A DNA stretch of 64,000 bases from Phytomonas francai (GCA_001766655.1 MJCC01000004.1:191189-255188), one strand, 5' to 3'; numbered from the stretch's first letter, positions 9,528 through 18,832 are shown. Translations and numbers: made by a program. Notes: generated by a model not told the origin, from the letters alone.

Positions 9528-10958
9528 ATGTTTCGAAGCTCTCCGTGCTGCTCGATGTTGGGCGTTCACACAAAGGCCTTGTTGGCACCCAGCAAGGAGG
9601 CATTTGTTCGGAAGATGCCGCACCTCACGATTGGCACCGTTGGCCACGTCGACCACGGCAAGACGACCCTGACCTCCGCGATCACGACGACGCTCGCGAA
9701 GATGGGCCAGGCCACCGCGATGGATTACTTCTCCATCGACAAGTCGCCGGAGGAGAAGCAGCGGAAGATCACGATCAACGCGACCCATGTCGAGTACGAG
9801 TCGAAAAAGCGCCACTACGGCCACATCGACTGCCCTGGGCATATGGACTTCGTGAAGAACATGATCACGGGCGCCGCGCAGATGGACGGCGGGATTATTG
9901 TCGTGGCCGCCACGGATGGCGTCATGCCGCAGACCCGGGAGCATTTACTCATCTGCTCCCAAATCGGTCTCCCCGCGCTCGTCGGCTTCATCAACAAGGT
10001 CGACGCCGTCGACGAGGAGACCTGCGATTTGGTCGAGATGGAGCTGCGGGAGCAGCTCGGGAAGTACAAGTTCCCGGAGGAGGACACGCCAATCGTGCGG
10101 GGGTCCGCGCTCAAAGCCCTCGAGGGCGACAAGGACGCCGAGGCGAAGATTCTCGAGCTGATCGAGAAGTGCGACGAGTGGATCCCGGATCCGCCGCGTA
10201 ACGTTGAGAAGCCGTTCCTTATGGCCATCGAACACGTCTATGAGATTGGGAAGGATAAAAGGTCGGTTATCGTGACCGGTCGTGTGGATCAGGGCGTGCT
10301 GAAACTCAGCTCGGAGGCCGAGATTGCCGGGCTGCAGATGAAGAAGTCGACCGTCAAAGTGACGGGTATTGAGATGTACCACAAAACGCTTCCGGAGTGC
10401 ATGCCCGGGGATTCGGTTGGGATCAGCATCGTCGGCACGGGCGACACCACGACCTTGTCGAAGGATAACGTCGAGCGTGGCATGGTGCTCGCCGCGTTGG
10501 GTAGTACCAACCTCTTCAACAAACTGAAGGCCCAGGTTTATGTTTTGACAAAGGAAGAGGGCGGCCGACACACGGGCTTCAGCCCCCACTACCGCCCGCA
10601 GATTTTCTTCCACTGCGCGGACATCACGGCGGACTTGAGCTTCCCAGAGATCGAGGGGAAGCGTGAGGGGCTCATCAAAACACACGGGAGAAGCGTGGAG
10701 GGCCTAAAGAAGGTTGAGGCGGGTATAAAAGAACTGGAGAGCAAGATGGTGTGCATGCCAGGCGATAACCGTGAGATGATTCTGACGTTGGCCTACCCGA
10801 TGCCCATCGAGAAGGGTCTGAAGTTTACTATCCGCGAGGGCAAGATCACCGTCGGCTGGGGTGCGGTGACGGAAACTGTAGCTTTGGACAAAAAGGTCAG
10901 CATTGAGGGAAAGCGCCAGATACATAAGCCCACAGGAAAGCCCCCCAAGAAGAAGTAA
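9528..10958 (+). CDS. Mitochondrial elongation factor Tu
   Basis: EF-Tu delivers aminoacyl-tRNA to the mitochondrial ribosome in a GTP-dependent step. The 476-residue product starts with a short Ser/Arg/Lys-containing presequence (about 1-30) consistent with mitochondrial import. The GTPase motifs are intact: GHVDHGKT at 39-46, DCPGH at 101-105 with the catalytic His105, NKVD at 156-159, and the GSALKALEG region. The switch I motif reads RKITIN (79-84) where bacterial factors have RGITIN. Domains II and III follow, with the EEGGRH and CMPGDN landmarks. About 30 residues (roughly 375-408) are inserted between the SFPE and CMPGDN parts of domain III, and a basic Lys-rich tail follows the normal end. 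A unique essential EF-Tu subdomain has been reported in T. brucei mitochondria, and this insert probably corresponds to it. The 5' two thirds is GC-rich, consistent with strong codon bias. The ATG at 9528 was preferred over an in-frame TTG at 9486. Confidence 0.95.
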   Translation: MFRSSPCCSMLGVHTKALLAPSKEAFVRKMPHLTIGTVGHVDHGKTTLTSAITTTLAKMGQATAMDYFSIDKSPEEKQRKITINATHVEYESKKRHYGHIDCPGHMDFVKNMITGAAQMDGGIIVVAATDGVMPQTREHLLICSQIGLPALVGFINKVDAVDEETCDLVEMELREQLGKYKFPEEDTPIVRGSALKALEGDKDAEAKILELIEKCDEWIPDPPRNVEKPFLMAIEHVYEIGKDKRSVIVTGRVDQGVLKLSSEAEIAGLQMKKSTVKVTGIEMYHKTLPECMPGDSVGISIVGTGDTTTLSKDNVERGMVLAALGSTNLFNKLKAQVYVLTKEEGGRHTGFSPHYRPQIFFHCADITADLSFPEIEGKREGLIKTHGRSVEGLKKVEAGIKELESKMVCMPGDNREMILTLAYPMPIEKGLKFTIREGKITVGWGAVTETVALDKKVSIEGKRQIHKPTGKPPKKK

Positions 10959-11206
10959 TCTAGAGAGGCATATGGGATGGGTGGAACTCCATAAAAATGG
11001 AGAATTCCGATAGGGGAAAAAAGTCAGGTTGTATGAAGGAAAATAAACGGAACTCGTTTTCCGAAGGGCTGGGGTGGTATATTCGTCATGCGAGTTTTGC
11101 GTCTTGAAGAATTTCCCCTTTTTTCCTTCTTTGTCATCCTTACCTGAATGACAATTAGGCTTTGAATTTTATCACATACTAGTTTTTTTTTTTGTTATCG
11201 CTATGC

Positions 11207-11232
11207 ATATATATATATATATATATATATAT
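11207..11232. repeat. AT dinucleotide repeat
   Basis: Thirteen AT units in the EF-Tu downstream spacer, one of at least five similar runs in the window's spacers. Confidence 0.95.
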
Positions 11233-11940
11233 GGGTTTAAGGTATGTATTCTGAAAGTATCTATTTGCATTCTCCACTTTGATATAGAGACAATAGGGGG
11301 AAATGTGACTAAGATATAAACGCGCAAAGTGAAGGGTAGACTTTTATTAAACATTTTTTTCATGCTCATTACGTAATTCAAGTAAGTGTAAGCTTTTTTG
11401 TGTGTGTATGGTGTACTTGGCAGGAAAGGGATTCAGGATTAGTTGTCTATTTAAAACCTGTCTAAACAATCAAACAACAATGAACCCATATAAAGTCTGA
11501 AAGGGGTTGAAACATGAGGTTTATATGTTGAATGCTTTGAAAATTGTGGTATCCTGAATCTAGAGAGTTATAATGCATCACTTTTCCGCCATTTGTTCTA
11601 AAGTACAATTCAAGCATCTAGTTTTGCTCGTTCTGGCATCAAAATCGGGGGAAAAAGTGTGTTGTGTTTAGCAACCGAGGCGCATTTCTGTGAGTGTTAA
11701 GCAAGGAAAAGAATAGCAGTCGTTAGATATGCGCGCCTGTTGACAGAGCATTCTTGATTGAACTGCAAAAAGGGCCTTGATTTGATCTGCCCTACCGAGT
11801 TATGTGCAGGTAGTCTAACACAGCATCTTGGGGTGGCTTGTCTTGCGTTTGATTCGATAGGTGTGAGTCCGGCGACGGATTCTGCGTATTGAGAAGCAAA
11901 GTGTCTGTGGCCGTAATGCGGTGGCTTGGCGACTAACAAC

Positions 11941-12072
11941 ATGAGTTTTTCTGCAGCTCAAAGCGCCACTAAAGGGCGTGTTTGGAAAGCTACGGCGATA
12001 GCCCTAGATTGGAGTATGCGGGGGCGTGCGCGCCGTATACGCGCTAGATGGTTTACCTGCACTTTTTAAGGA
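11941..12072 (+). CDS. Possible 43-residue basic small protein
   Basis: A short ATG-to-TAA frame inside the GC-balanced island encodes 43 residues: a Ser/Ala-rich start, then an Arg-rich second half (about 27-38) with three Trp in all. I recognise no family. Its only support is the local composition, so chance is quite possible. A stop lies nine codons upstream, so it is not the end of a longer frame. No strong pyrimidine tract stands immediately before it. Confidence 0.15.
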
Positions 12073-12380
12073 AGCAGGGTAAATTATTGGTTTTCCACTC
12101 TTAGGATTTTATTTTCCAAAGGTTTTGCAGACTGGGGGGAGCGACCCTATGACCACACTTTCATACACAGAAGGAATACGACCTACAATCGTGTCGTAAG
12201 GAGTGTTCTTTCTGCAATGATCTGGAACTGACTGAGCCGTGGATGATCATCGATTTTGTTAACCCTACACAATATGAAATTTATTTGCTTTGAAGGTGGG
12301 AAGGGAGACGAAAAACACATACGTGCACATATTCCGATTATTTACGTATTAACTACAAAAATGATGCAATGAAATCAATG

Positions 12381-12428
12381 CCTTTTTCTTGCTTTATTTT
12401 TATCCTTATCCATTTCAATTTGTTTCAG
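12381..12428 (+). promoter_or_regulatory. Trans-splice acceptor for zinc-finger gene
   Basis: A 46-base tract made mostly of T and C ends in CAG at 12426-12428, 122 bases before the ATG at 12551. It is one of the clearest acceptor signals in the window, which supports the downstream 78-residue ORF being a real gene. Confidence 0.6.
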
Positions 12429-12550
12429 CCCATTTTCCCAAATTAAAATGAATCAATCCCTAGGGAAAATAATAGCCTAAATATAATTTGATGAAAATTA
12501 ATCGGGCACACCACTAGGGAACGAAGAATAACTATTCAAAAGAAAAGCGT

Positions 12551-12787
12551 ATGTCATTCTACTGCTCTGCGTGTAATCTTCACTTCACGGACTCACTTTC
12601 AGCTGTTGCTCACAAAGCCTCGCTAAGACACAAAAAGAAAAGTGGGGAGCTCGCCCTAGAGAAGGAAAAATACAAGCCCGATGCCGATGTCACCGTTGCT
12701 GATGTTGAGATGCTATTTCGAAGACGTGCGGAAGAGCTTGGAGTTAAGCCATGGCGTGAGTTGCGATATCGTGAGACACCACACTGA
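12551..12787 (+). CDS. Small C2H2 zinc-finger protein, Snu23-like
   Basis: This 78-residue protein has one zinc finger of the RNA-binding (U1/matrin) type: Cys5-x2-Cys8-x12-His21-x5-His27. That spacing is the one found in human ZMAT2 and yeast Snu23, components of the U4/U6.U5 tri-snRNP and activated spliceosome. After the finger, a charged helix with a V/D-V-x2-L-F-x-R-R segment (about 50-60) resembles the helix that follows the finger in Snu23. The protein is much shorter than human ZMAT2 (about 199 residues); shortened splicing factors are common in trypanosomatids, which still cis-splice a few genes and trans-splice all of them. Snu23 is the best guess; other small zinc-finger RNA-binding proteins cannot be excluded. 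A strong pyrimidine tract and AG precede it. Confidence 0.6.
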   Translation: MSFYCSACNLHFTDSLSAVAHKASLRHKKKSGELALEKEKYKPDADVTVADVEMLFRRRAEELGVKPWRELRYRETPH

Positions 12788-13283
12788 TCCAATAGGGAGA
12801 TAAATAACTGTACACGTTATTTGTTATCTTTTTTTTTCCTTCTTTTCACGTACGGATATTAATTCGTTTTTTCTCTCTTTTGGGTGAGCAATTATTACGA
12901 ATAAGTACTAGAATAGTATTTAAATAACAAAAAAGCTTGTTTATGAGAGAAAAGGATAAAATTCATGTCACCTCCCTGTTGTTCATAAGTCATTAATTAC
13001 TTCACTTTTTTTTCATTGATCTCCTCAATGGCTTTCTTAAATACTAGTGAGCAATTTTTTAAATGATCACGTCTAGTGCTCCTATACACATATTTCAGGT
13101 TTCACAACTTTGATTCTGTTTTCCGTATACGCTTCTATTAGAATAATCAGGTACATCATCTTTAAACCTTTTTTCCTTTCTTGGCATTTTATCTGTGCTA
13201 TTTACATTGATACTTTTTTAGGCCCTTACTTTGAGCCGTTTTTTTTTGTTGTTGCAACCAACAAACCTTGATACAAAGGGAAG
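12788..13283. other. AT-rich spacer with splice acceptor
   Basis: This 496-base spacer contains several T runs. A tract around 13165-13219 ends with AG at 13220-13221, 63 bases before the next ATG. No other feature was seen. Confidence 0.6.
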
Positions 13284-16200
13284 ATGATACCTACAGATCA
13301 AGCCTTATTCGAAGACGTCGTTGACATTTTACACGAGCTTCAGGGTGTTTTTCAATCTGCCCTCGCCAGGTATAGTGATCCCCAGTACAAGGGTGATGAC
13401 GCCCTTAAACGGGTTATTGATGAGTATGGTAGAAACCTTGTGGAGAGGTTTCATGTAACCCAACTACTGCTTAGTGCTATACTTGAAAAAAGAGCGCAAC
13501 TGCCGGTCCCTGCCGCCTCGCTACGCAACTTAGTGATGGAAAAGCTTGGGGATATCATGGAAAATGCGCATCGGGTGCGGGAAAAGTTTTGTTCCTTCGA
13601 ACAATTAAGCAGCCCATCCGCCTCGTTGGTCTTGCAGGACTCCTCGGCTCCGATACAGCAGGATCCGCCTACTTCGACACTCGCTGCATTCAGGGCGTCT
13701 GATCTACGTTACGCGCAGCAGATCTTTCGCGAGACGATTCAAAGACTGGACGACGCTCAGCGAATTTTCCGCATTGCTTACCACACCGTTGGTGATGTTT
13801 CCCCATCCGAATCGGCGCCGATGACATCCAGTGTGAATGCGAAGCTTTCAGTTGGTTGTGTTGACGAGGAGGAAAAAAGCCAATATCCTTTGCAGAATGT
13901 CGTCAATAATGCACCCGAAGCGCGAGGTGACGTCATGATGCCTTTGTTAGCTGTGGCGGAAGGAGGCCCCGGCGGGAAAGTAGGGCTGTCGAACAACGAG
14001 GCTTGCCGTGGCTTAGCTGAGCCTTTGAAGATGGATGCAGATACTCTACATAGTGGTGCTCCACACCCGGCACCGATTGGCATCCCACCGAGATCACCAA
14101 CTGCATTTGCCACCCTTTCCCAATCAATTTCTTCTTCACCAAAACTGACAGAGCCCTCCGCAGGATCCTCAGCGAGCCTTTCTTTTCCTGAGAACCAAAT
14201 AACACAACATGCGCGCCACTTTCCGGGAAAAGCCTGGGGGGAACTGATTGAGTTCGACAGACCGCGTGTCGTTGAGGCCCTTGTAAAGGATATCATGGAT
14301 TTATTTAATTACGGCGAGCTGGAGCTGGTGGTCTTGCCATCAGACATAGATAATGTAACATTATCCTGCGTGGATGACCTTTTGCATGTGAGTTTCAAAT
14401 TGGCCAACTCCCCCACACTGAGCAACATGGATGTGGACCTTCGTATTTATTTGTATGCCTTTCCGAATATGCGGGACCTTTATAATGAGTATACTGCTGC
14501 TTTGCAAGCCAAGCGCCGAGGCACATTGCCACCGCAACGCGCGTTATCTAATGAATGGCATGCTGTTCGTGAGGATCCCTACACCAATTTTGAGTCAATT
14601 CCTGAGCCCAAAAATAGCTCTTTCAGTGGGGATGGCGGCAACTCCGAGTCTTCAATTAACGGGAGTGATATGATGACCCCGATGCTGCGGCGCAGCACCA
14701 CCGCGCTGCCGGAGCGGCAACGAAGTGAGGAACCTGCGTTCTCCTCCTCTCTGGAGTCGAAGAGTCCTTGCGATACGTTGAAAACTTTCGGGTCCGCGGA
14801 AAAATCGTTCATTCGAAGTGTCGATACCGCAGAGCAGAAGGGGAAGATGAAGGGGCCCCACGAGGGAGGTTCCGGGGAAAGCCAAGGGTATAGCATCATG
14901 GCATCGTTTATGAATTCGCCGGAACCTGTCCAAAAATTTGACAGAGAGCCGACAAAAATGGACATTGCGCCTAGTGTCAATCGCGAACTAGTGGATTTTG
15001 AAGGAACAAATTATACGTCCAGTCTGTACGATGAACTACGACAGCCCCCAGAACCCAGCAGCGGTATGAGTGAGCCTTTTGACATTTCTATGGCTCCAAT
15101 CCACTCAAAACCATCTAGCTTCATAAGGATCTTACCCAGAAATGACAATAGAAGTAACTCATCACCGACACCGCATGCCGAGGATTTGAAATTCAGAAGA
15201 GATATAGATTTTGGTAGCAGTCAAGGCACGCCCGTTTCGGACTCTAGATTAAAGTGCCTACCATGCAATGGTACCACGAAGGGGAAGGAAAGAGTAATTC
15301 AAATAGAAAAGGAGGGGCTTGTGGACAAGGATACCATTCTCTCTAGTGCCGCAAACACAAGCAGCAGCCACGTTAGCCTGAACAAGACGAATATCACGCG
15401 TAATAATAAGATTGCCCCAACTAAAAAACACAGCTTAGGGTTAGAGCAAAAGCGACAGAAGCCATTACCCACCAAATCAGCGGTCGAACGAATGCCTACC
15501 TGCTACAGGTCCGAACGGCTTATTTTCACAGGAAATCATGATGACAGCAAAAGTGAAAGGTGTGAATCGTTATACGCTATGCCATCATTGCCACGCGACT
15601 GGCAAGTATTGACTCAGCCTTGTGTGATCAACAAACCCTCCCCGGCGCGCCCTCACGCAGAGCGTACATTCGTCAAGGAATCTTCTTTCGTTGCCCCGGC
15701 CAAGTCGACTGCGCTCACTAAACCACACACGGTGAGGCCTAGAAAAGTACCGAATTCTTTTGCCCAGACGCCGCCCCCCAACGACTCGTTGGTGCATCCC
15801 AATTGGATTGCGACGCCAGGAAAGACACCCTCCTCTTTTCTGCCTACCAGCGCGATCCGAGTGGGCCGTGCGGGAAATGAGAGATCGACCTCTCGATCGC
15901 CGCCCCCGTGCCTGTCCCCGCCCCTGCGTGAGCACCGAGGACGTTCGCCTCGAACGCGGCTGACGGGCGGCGACCCCCGCTCTGGGAGCCCGCCTCTGTC
16001 TACCGAGCGCCCGACAGCCCTGGCGGCGCCGCCGGCCCCTCCCCTCACCCATAAACCGCCTGCCGCGGGCGATCGGCGGGGGCCGGGCCACCTCCCCGAG
16101 CTCGGCCTCGGCCTGGACCCGCTCTGCCTGCGCGTTGGACACGCCCGCGGGCTCGCCGCCGCGGCGGACCTCCACCCCGGCGATCTCCTGCGAACCGTCG

Positions 16201-16904
16201 ACGGCAAGCCGATCCAGTCCCTTCGCCAGTTTCAGGACTACCTCTCGGCCCCCGCGCGAAGCAGGGTCTTCCTGACCGTGCAGACCCGCCGGGGGGATAT
16301 CGTGATGCGTCGCCTTATGCTCCCCGAGCAGGTCGAGTCCCGCGTCGTCGACGCGGTGGGCCCTCTCGCGGACGTGCGGGAGGGCGCCCGATCGGGGACG
16401 TCGCCGGGGCCCGCGCGCGGTAATCCGCATCGGCAGGGCCCCCTTCCGTCCAGCCGCCGACGCCGCCCCGCGATTGCCAACCGCGCCTCCGACGAGGGGG
16501 GTCGTGCGGGCTCGGGGGGGTCGGAGCCCCGCGCGGAGGAGGAGCCCCCGCAGCCCACCCCTTTCCACGACCAGGCCGTCCCACCCCGCGGGTCGACGGG
16601 GCGTTCCCGCAACGGGGGCCACTCCGCGGTGTCATCCCGCGGGCGCCCTCCGCGCAGGTCTCGTGCCGTCTTCCGCAGCCTCACGGGGCTCCAATTGAGC
16701 CCGATCGCGCCTCGTTTAGCGCGCCTGCCCTCGACCATGACGCTGGACCTGTGGCTCAACGCTCGGGCGCGGGGCACGCGCGGGATGCGGGGAGGGCTGC
16801 CGGGAAATCCGGATATCTTCGCCGACCTCCCGCACAGTGACCCCGCCGAGGTCGAGCGGCCGCACCAGGACGCGAGGGCGTGCCGTGACTGCACCGTCCG
16901 ATAG
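13284..16904 (+). CDS. Large protein with FAZ1-like and PDZ-like domains
   Basis: This 1206-residue protein has an N-terminal helical region (about 1-165) with heptad-like patterning. A folded segment at about 313-410 contains a Trp near its start, a helix ending in a V-K-D-I-M-D pattern, and a terminal Y-A-F-P-N-x-R-D-L-Y pattern. It resembles a repeated domain I associate with FAZ1 and other kinetoplastid cytoskeletal proteins. A long Ser/Pro-rich linker follows, then a PDZ-like domain at about 940-1015 with GDLLRTVDGKPI as its landmark. The C-terminal 190 residues are Arg/Pro/Gly-rich. This suggests a scaffold at the flagellum or cytoskeleton, but that is inference. From about 15,890 to the stop codon the coding sequence becomes extremely GC-rich (nearly all third positions G or C), unlike its first three quarters. 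Long reverse-strand frames there, up to 345 codons, follow from that bias. Confidence 0.75.
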   Translation: MIPTDQALFEDVVDILHELQGVFQSALARYSDPQYKGDDALKRVIDEYGRNLVERFHVTQLLLSAILEKRAQLPVPAASLRNLVMEKLGDIMENAHRVREKFCSFEQLSSPSASLVLQDSSAPIQQDPPTSTLAAFRASDLRYAQQIFRETIQRLDDAQRIFRIAYHTVGDVSPSESAPMTSSVNAKLSVGCVDEEEKSQYPLQNVVNNAPEARGDVMMPLLAVAEGGPGGKVGLSNNEACRGLAEPLKMDADTLHSGAPHPAPIGIPPRSPTAFATLSQSISSSPKLTEPSAGSSASLSFPENQITQHARHFPGKAWGELIEFDRPRVVEALVKDIMDLFNYGELELVVLPSDIDNVTLSCVDDLLHVSFKLANSPTLSNMDVDLRIYLYAFPNMRDLYNEYTAALQAKRRGTLPPQRALSNEWHAVREDPYTNFESIPEPKNSSFSGDGGNSESSINGSDMMTPMLRRSTTALPERQRSEEPAFSSSLESKSPCDTLKTFGSAEKSFIRSVDTAEQKGKMKGPHEGGSGESQGYSIMASFMNSPEPVQKFDREPTKMDIAPSVNRELVDFEGTNYTSSLYDELRQPPEPSSGMSEPFDISMAPIHSKPSSFIRILPRNDNRSNSSPTPHAEDLKFRRDIDFGSSQGTPVSDSRLKCLPCNGTTKGKERVIQIEKEGLVDKDTILSSAANTSSSHVSLNKTNITRNNKIAPTKKHSLGLEQKRQKPLPTKSAVERMPTCYRSERLIFTGNHDDSKSERCESLYAMPSLPRDWQVLTQPCVINKPSPARPHAERTFVKESSFVAPAKSTALTKPHTVRPRKVPNSFAQTPPPNDSLVHPNWIATPGKTPSSFLPTSAIRVGRAGNERSTSRSPPPCLSPPLREHRGRSPRTRLTGGDPRSGSPPLSTERPTALAAPPAPPLTHKPPAAGDRRGPGHLPELGLGLDPLCLRVGHARGLAAAADLHPGDLLRTVDGKPIQSLRQFQDYLSAPARSRVFLTVQTRRGDIVMRRLMLPEQVESRVVDAVGPLADVREGARSGTSPGPARGNPHRQGPLPSSRRRRPAIANRASDEGGRAGSGGSEPRAEEEPPQPTPFHDQAVPPRGSTGRSRNGGHSAVSSRGRPPRRSRAVFRSLTGLQLSPIAPRLARLPSTMTLDLWLNARARGTRGMRGGLPGNPDIFADLPHSDPAEVERPHQDARACRDCTVR
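15890..16904. other. GC-extreme island at 3' end of CDS
   Basis: By eye the sequence is about 70% G+C for 1 kb, while the upstream part of the same gene is near 50% and the spacer just after the stop is AT-rich. The rise is fairly abrupt, and the fall coincides with the stop codon. The island covers the PDZ-like domain and the C-terminal tail. Confidence 0.85.
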
Positions 16905-18142
16905 CGTACTATGTTTTTACCTTTCTTCTTTACCATACTATTATTAGTGGTAGGAGTAGTATTATCATGATCTCTTTGGTGCTTAAGCACGTAGAGGTGA
17001 GATACTTTAAGAGTGCTCGCCTTGTTGTTCTTGAAGTGTTCCAAATACATCCTGTTCGTCTAGATTTTTTTTTACATTTTGACCAATTCTTATGTGTGCA
17101 AGGTCAACCTCTTCTTATATTGATTTGTCAAGGTAAGTAAGAGCATTTCCTTTTCCTTTATCTTTGTATGCAGATAAATTCGTGAAGGATAGATTTTGTT
17201 TTGCTGGAGAGGGGTTGTATCCAGTGTTTCTTTTCCCGTGATGGATGCCTCTCCTTGAGAATGATAATACACGATGAGGAGGAGAAAGTAGGCTACAATT
17301 CTTAAGCAAAACATTTAAGGTGCTGTTTACGTTGTCTTTGGATAAAAACTGAGTTTCTCATTCTAAAATTTTGGTACCACTTTTACCCAGGACTATTTCA
17401 TATCCTCAAATGGAGGGAATTGCCTGCATATATTTCTTGATATTATCACTTTTCCGTTTGATTTTCCAATAACTTAGAGAATAGATTTTAAAAGGAAAAG
17501 TCAATAATTGGAGACCATTCGTATTTATGCGTTCATTTACGTGTTTAATTTTCTTCAAGTAGTGCAGCTGTGACTAGCTATTCTGTTTCATTCTTCAAAT
17601 GTTTTAAATTGATATATATTTATATGTGCTTAAAAATTTATGTGGTATATTCACTCTTCCTGAAAAGATGGAATATACAATGCCGTTGTAGTTTCTTTTT
17701 ATTTATCTCTTCTGAAAATATTGCATAAATATGGAATGATACTCAAAGTTGGTAAGATGTGTCTATGCATATGTTGAACCATTTTCCAATTCTGAAATAC
17801 TGTTAAAGAAAGCTCCACAACCAAACATCGCAACTTTTCATCGTTTCTTTTCCTTTTGGCCAGTAAAGGAAGCACTTCTGGTAGCAATAATAGACCCACC
17901 GCACACAGGCCTCATTCAGGAAACAGACCAGTGAAGGGAAATATCTATAAATTCTAATTCAAATAGGGTTAATTTGTTTGGGTTGTAATTTATCTCGTAA
18001 GGATAGGGGCTTGTATATTTCTTTTCAGAACTATATATATATATATATATATATGTTCACAGATTAAACTAGAATTATTGAAATAAAAGAAACAAGATAG
18101 TTTGCTAATTGACTCCAGTTCCAATACAAAAGTGATAACGAG
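16905..18142. other. Long AT-rich spacer, no gene seen
   Basis: This 1238-base spacer is AT-rich. Short frames on both strands (for example 17090-17314 on the reverse strand and 17749-17934 on the forward strand) lack support. A TA run lies at 18032-18054. A short pyrimidine tract with AG at 18027-18028 is the likely acceptor for RPB5. A second tract around 17690-17710 has no obvious gene to serve. Confidence 0.55.
18032..18054. repeat. TA dinucleotide repeat
   Basis: About 11.5 TA units located between the likely splice acceptor and the start codon of RPB5, so probably within its 5' UTR. Confidence 0.95.
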
Positions 18143-18832
18143 ATGACAGCTATAGGGCAGGATAATCTAGAGATCCATAAGCTCTTTCGCGTCATGCAGA
18201 CAGTTAGCGAGATGATGAACGACCGCAAGTACATCATTCCTTCGGAGCTTATTCCGAAAACCTACGAAGAATTTATCCAGATGTACGTGCAGCAAGTCGA
18301 CACTGTTGGAGATGGCGGGAATGCCCCCAAGAGGGTCATCCAACGCTCGCGCATGACGTTGCCGTGTGAACGTTCTCTTGGCGCAGACGGTCAGTGCATG
18401 CGCGCGATTGTTTTTTTTTACCCGACAGATGGTCAGTTCACGAGATTTCTGCAGGAAGTGCTGAACCGTGCGCGGCAAGACGGCTGCGATCGCATCATTA
18501 TCATCACCAGCACTCCGCCCAACGCGATTATGAAGAAGAGCGTGGATGTGAATAATAGACGGGAAAATTGTATTAATGTTCAGCTTTTCGAAGAGAATGA
18601 CCTTGCTGTAAACATCACCAAACACGAACTAGTGCCGAAGCACACGCCGCTGGAGCCTGAGGAGGTGAAGATGGTGCTGCAGGCTCACGCGCTGGAGCTT
18701 CATCAGCTCCCGCGCATGTTAACAACCGACCCAGTCGCAGCGTACTTTGGCCTGGATCGAGGGCAGGTCGTGCGCATTGAGCGAAAGAGCATGTCAGCTG
18801 GCCTGTACGTGACCTACCGCCAGGTGGTGTGA
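18143..18832 (+). CDS. RPB5: RNA polymerase subunit RPB5
   Basis: RPB5 (ABC27) is normally shared by nuclear RNA polymerases I, II and III and sits in the lower jaw. The 229-residue product has both parts: an N-terminal eukaryote-specific jaw domain (about 1-150) and the archaeal RpoH-like C-terminal domain (about 158-229). The latter carries the family signature: a HELVPKH start, then LPRM, TDPVAAYFGL, RGQVVRI and a terminal YVTYRQVV. The length fits the family (205-215 in yeast and man) apart from about 15 extra residues near 60-75. This copy is closer to the general RPB5 pattern than its neighbour, so it is probably the form used by polymerases II and III. A T9 tract lies inside the CDS near 18411-18419 and encodes Val-Phe-Phe-Tyr. 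A second RPB5 gene follows 318 bases downstream. Confidence 0.93.
   Translation: MTAIGQDNLEIHKLFRVMQTVSEMMNDRKYIIPSELIPKTYEEFIQMYVQQVDTVGDGGNAPKRVIQRSRMTLPCERSLGADGQCMRAIVFFYPTDGQFTRFLQEVLNRARQDGCDRIIIITSTPPNAIMKKSVDVNNRRENCINVQLFEENDLAVNITKHELVPKHTPLEPEEVKMVLQAHALELHQLPRMLTTDPVAAYFGLDRGQVVRIERKSMSAGLYVTYRQVV

Larger units (their letters stand above)
10959..12550. other. Long spacer with GC-balanced island
   Basis: This 1.6 kb spacer contains a TA run (11207-11232). It also has a stretch at about 11640-12070 whose base composition is near that of coding DNA, unlike the AT-rich flanks. No long ORF on either strand is convincing there; a 43-codon frame lies at 11941-12072 (+). A very good pyrimidine tract at 12381-12426 with AG at 12427-12428 serves the next gene. 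I could not match any part to tRNA, snRNA, SL RNA, 5S or 7SL from memory. Confidence 0.55.

Noticed and set aside
9545..10201. 218-codon second forward frame inside EF-Tu
   Set aside because: EF-Tu is certain in the other frame; the overlapping frame is Arg/Gly-rich and follows from GC-rich third positions.
9945..10685. 246-codon reverse frame over EF-Tu
   Set aside because: Shadow of the highly biased EF-Tu coding sequence; no recognisable protein features.
11820..11880. Possible tRNA-like T-arm sequence in the island
   Set aside because: One T-loop-like stretch is present, but I could not fold an acceptor stem and anticodon arm around it.
11697..11942. 81-codon reverse frame in the GC-balanced island
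   Set aside because: Opposite to all genes, no family resemblance, and short enough to arise by chance; the island itself is kept as a finding.
15585..16622. 345-codon open frame on the reverse strand
   Set aside because: It is the antisense of a GC-saturated coding stretch. High GC removes stop codons from other frames, and the forward frame is continuous with a long gene and contains a PDZ-like domain.
16238..17050. 270-codon open frame on the reverse strand
   Set aside because: It is also a by-product of the GC-rich island, begins in AT-rich spacer with low-complexity content, and opposes the direction of every other gene.
18405..18440. Internal acceptor-like site in RPB5 (T9 then CAG before ATG)
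   Set aside because: The ATG after it is out of frame with RPB5, so a spliced product would not give a shorter RPB5. Probably coincidental.
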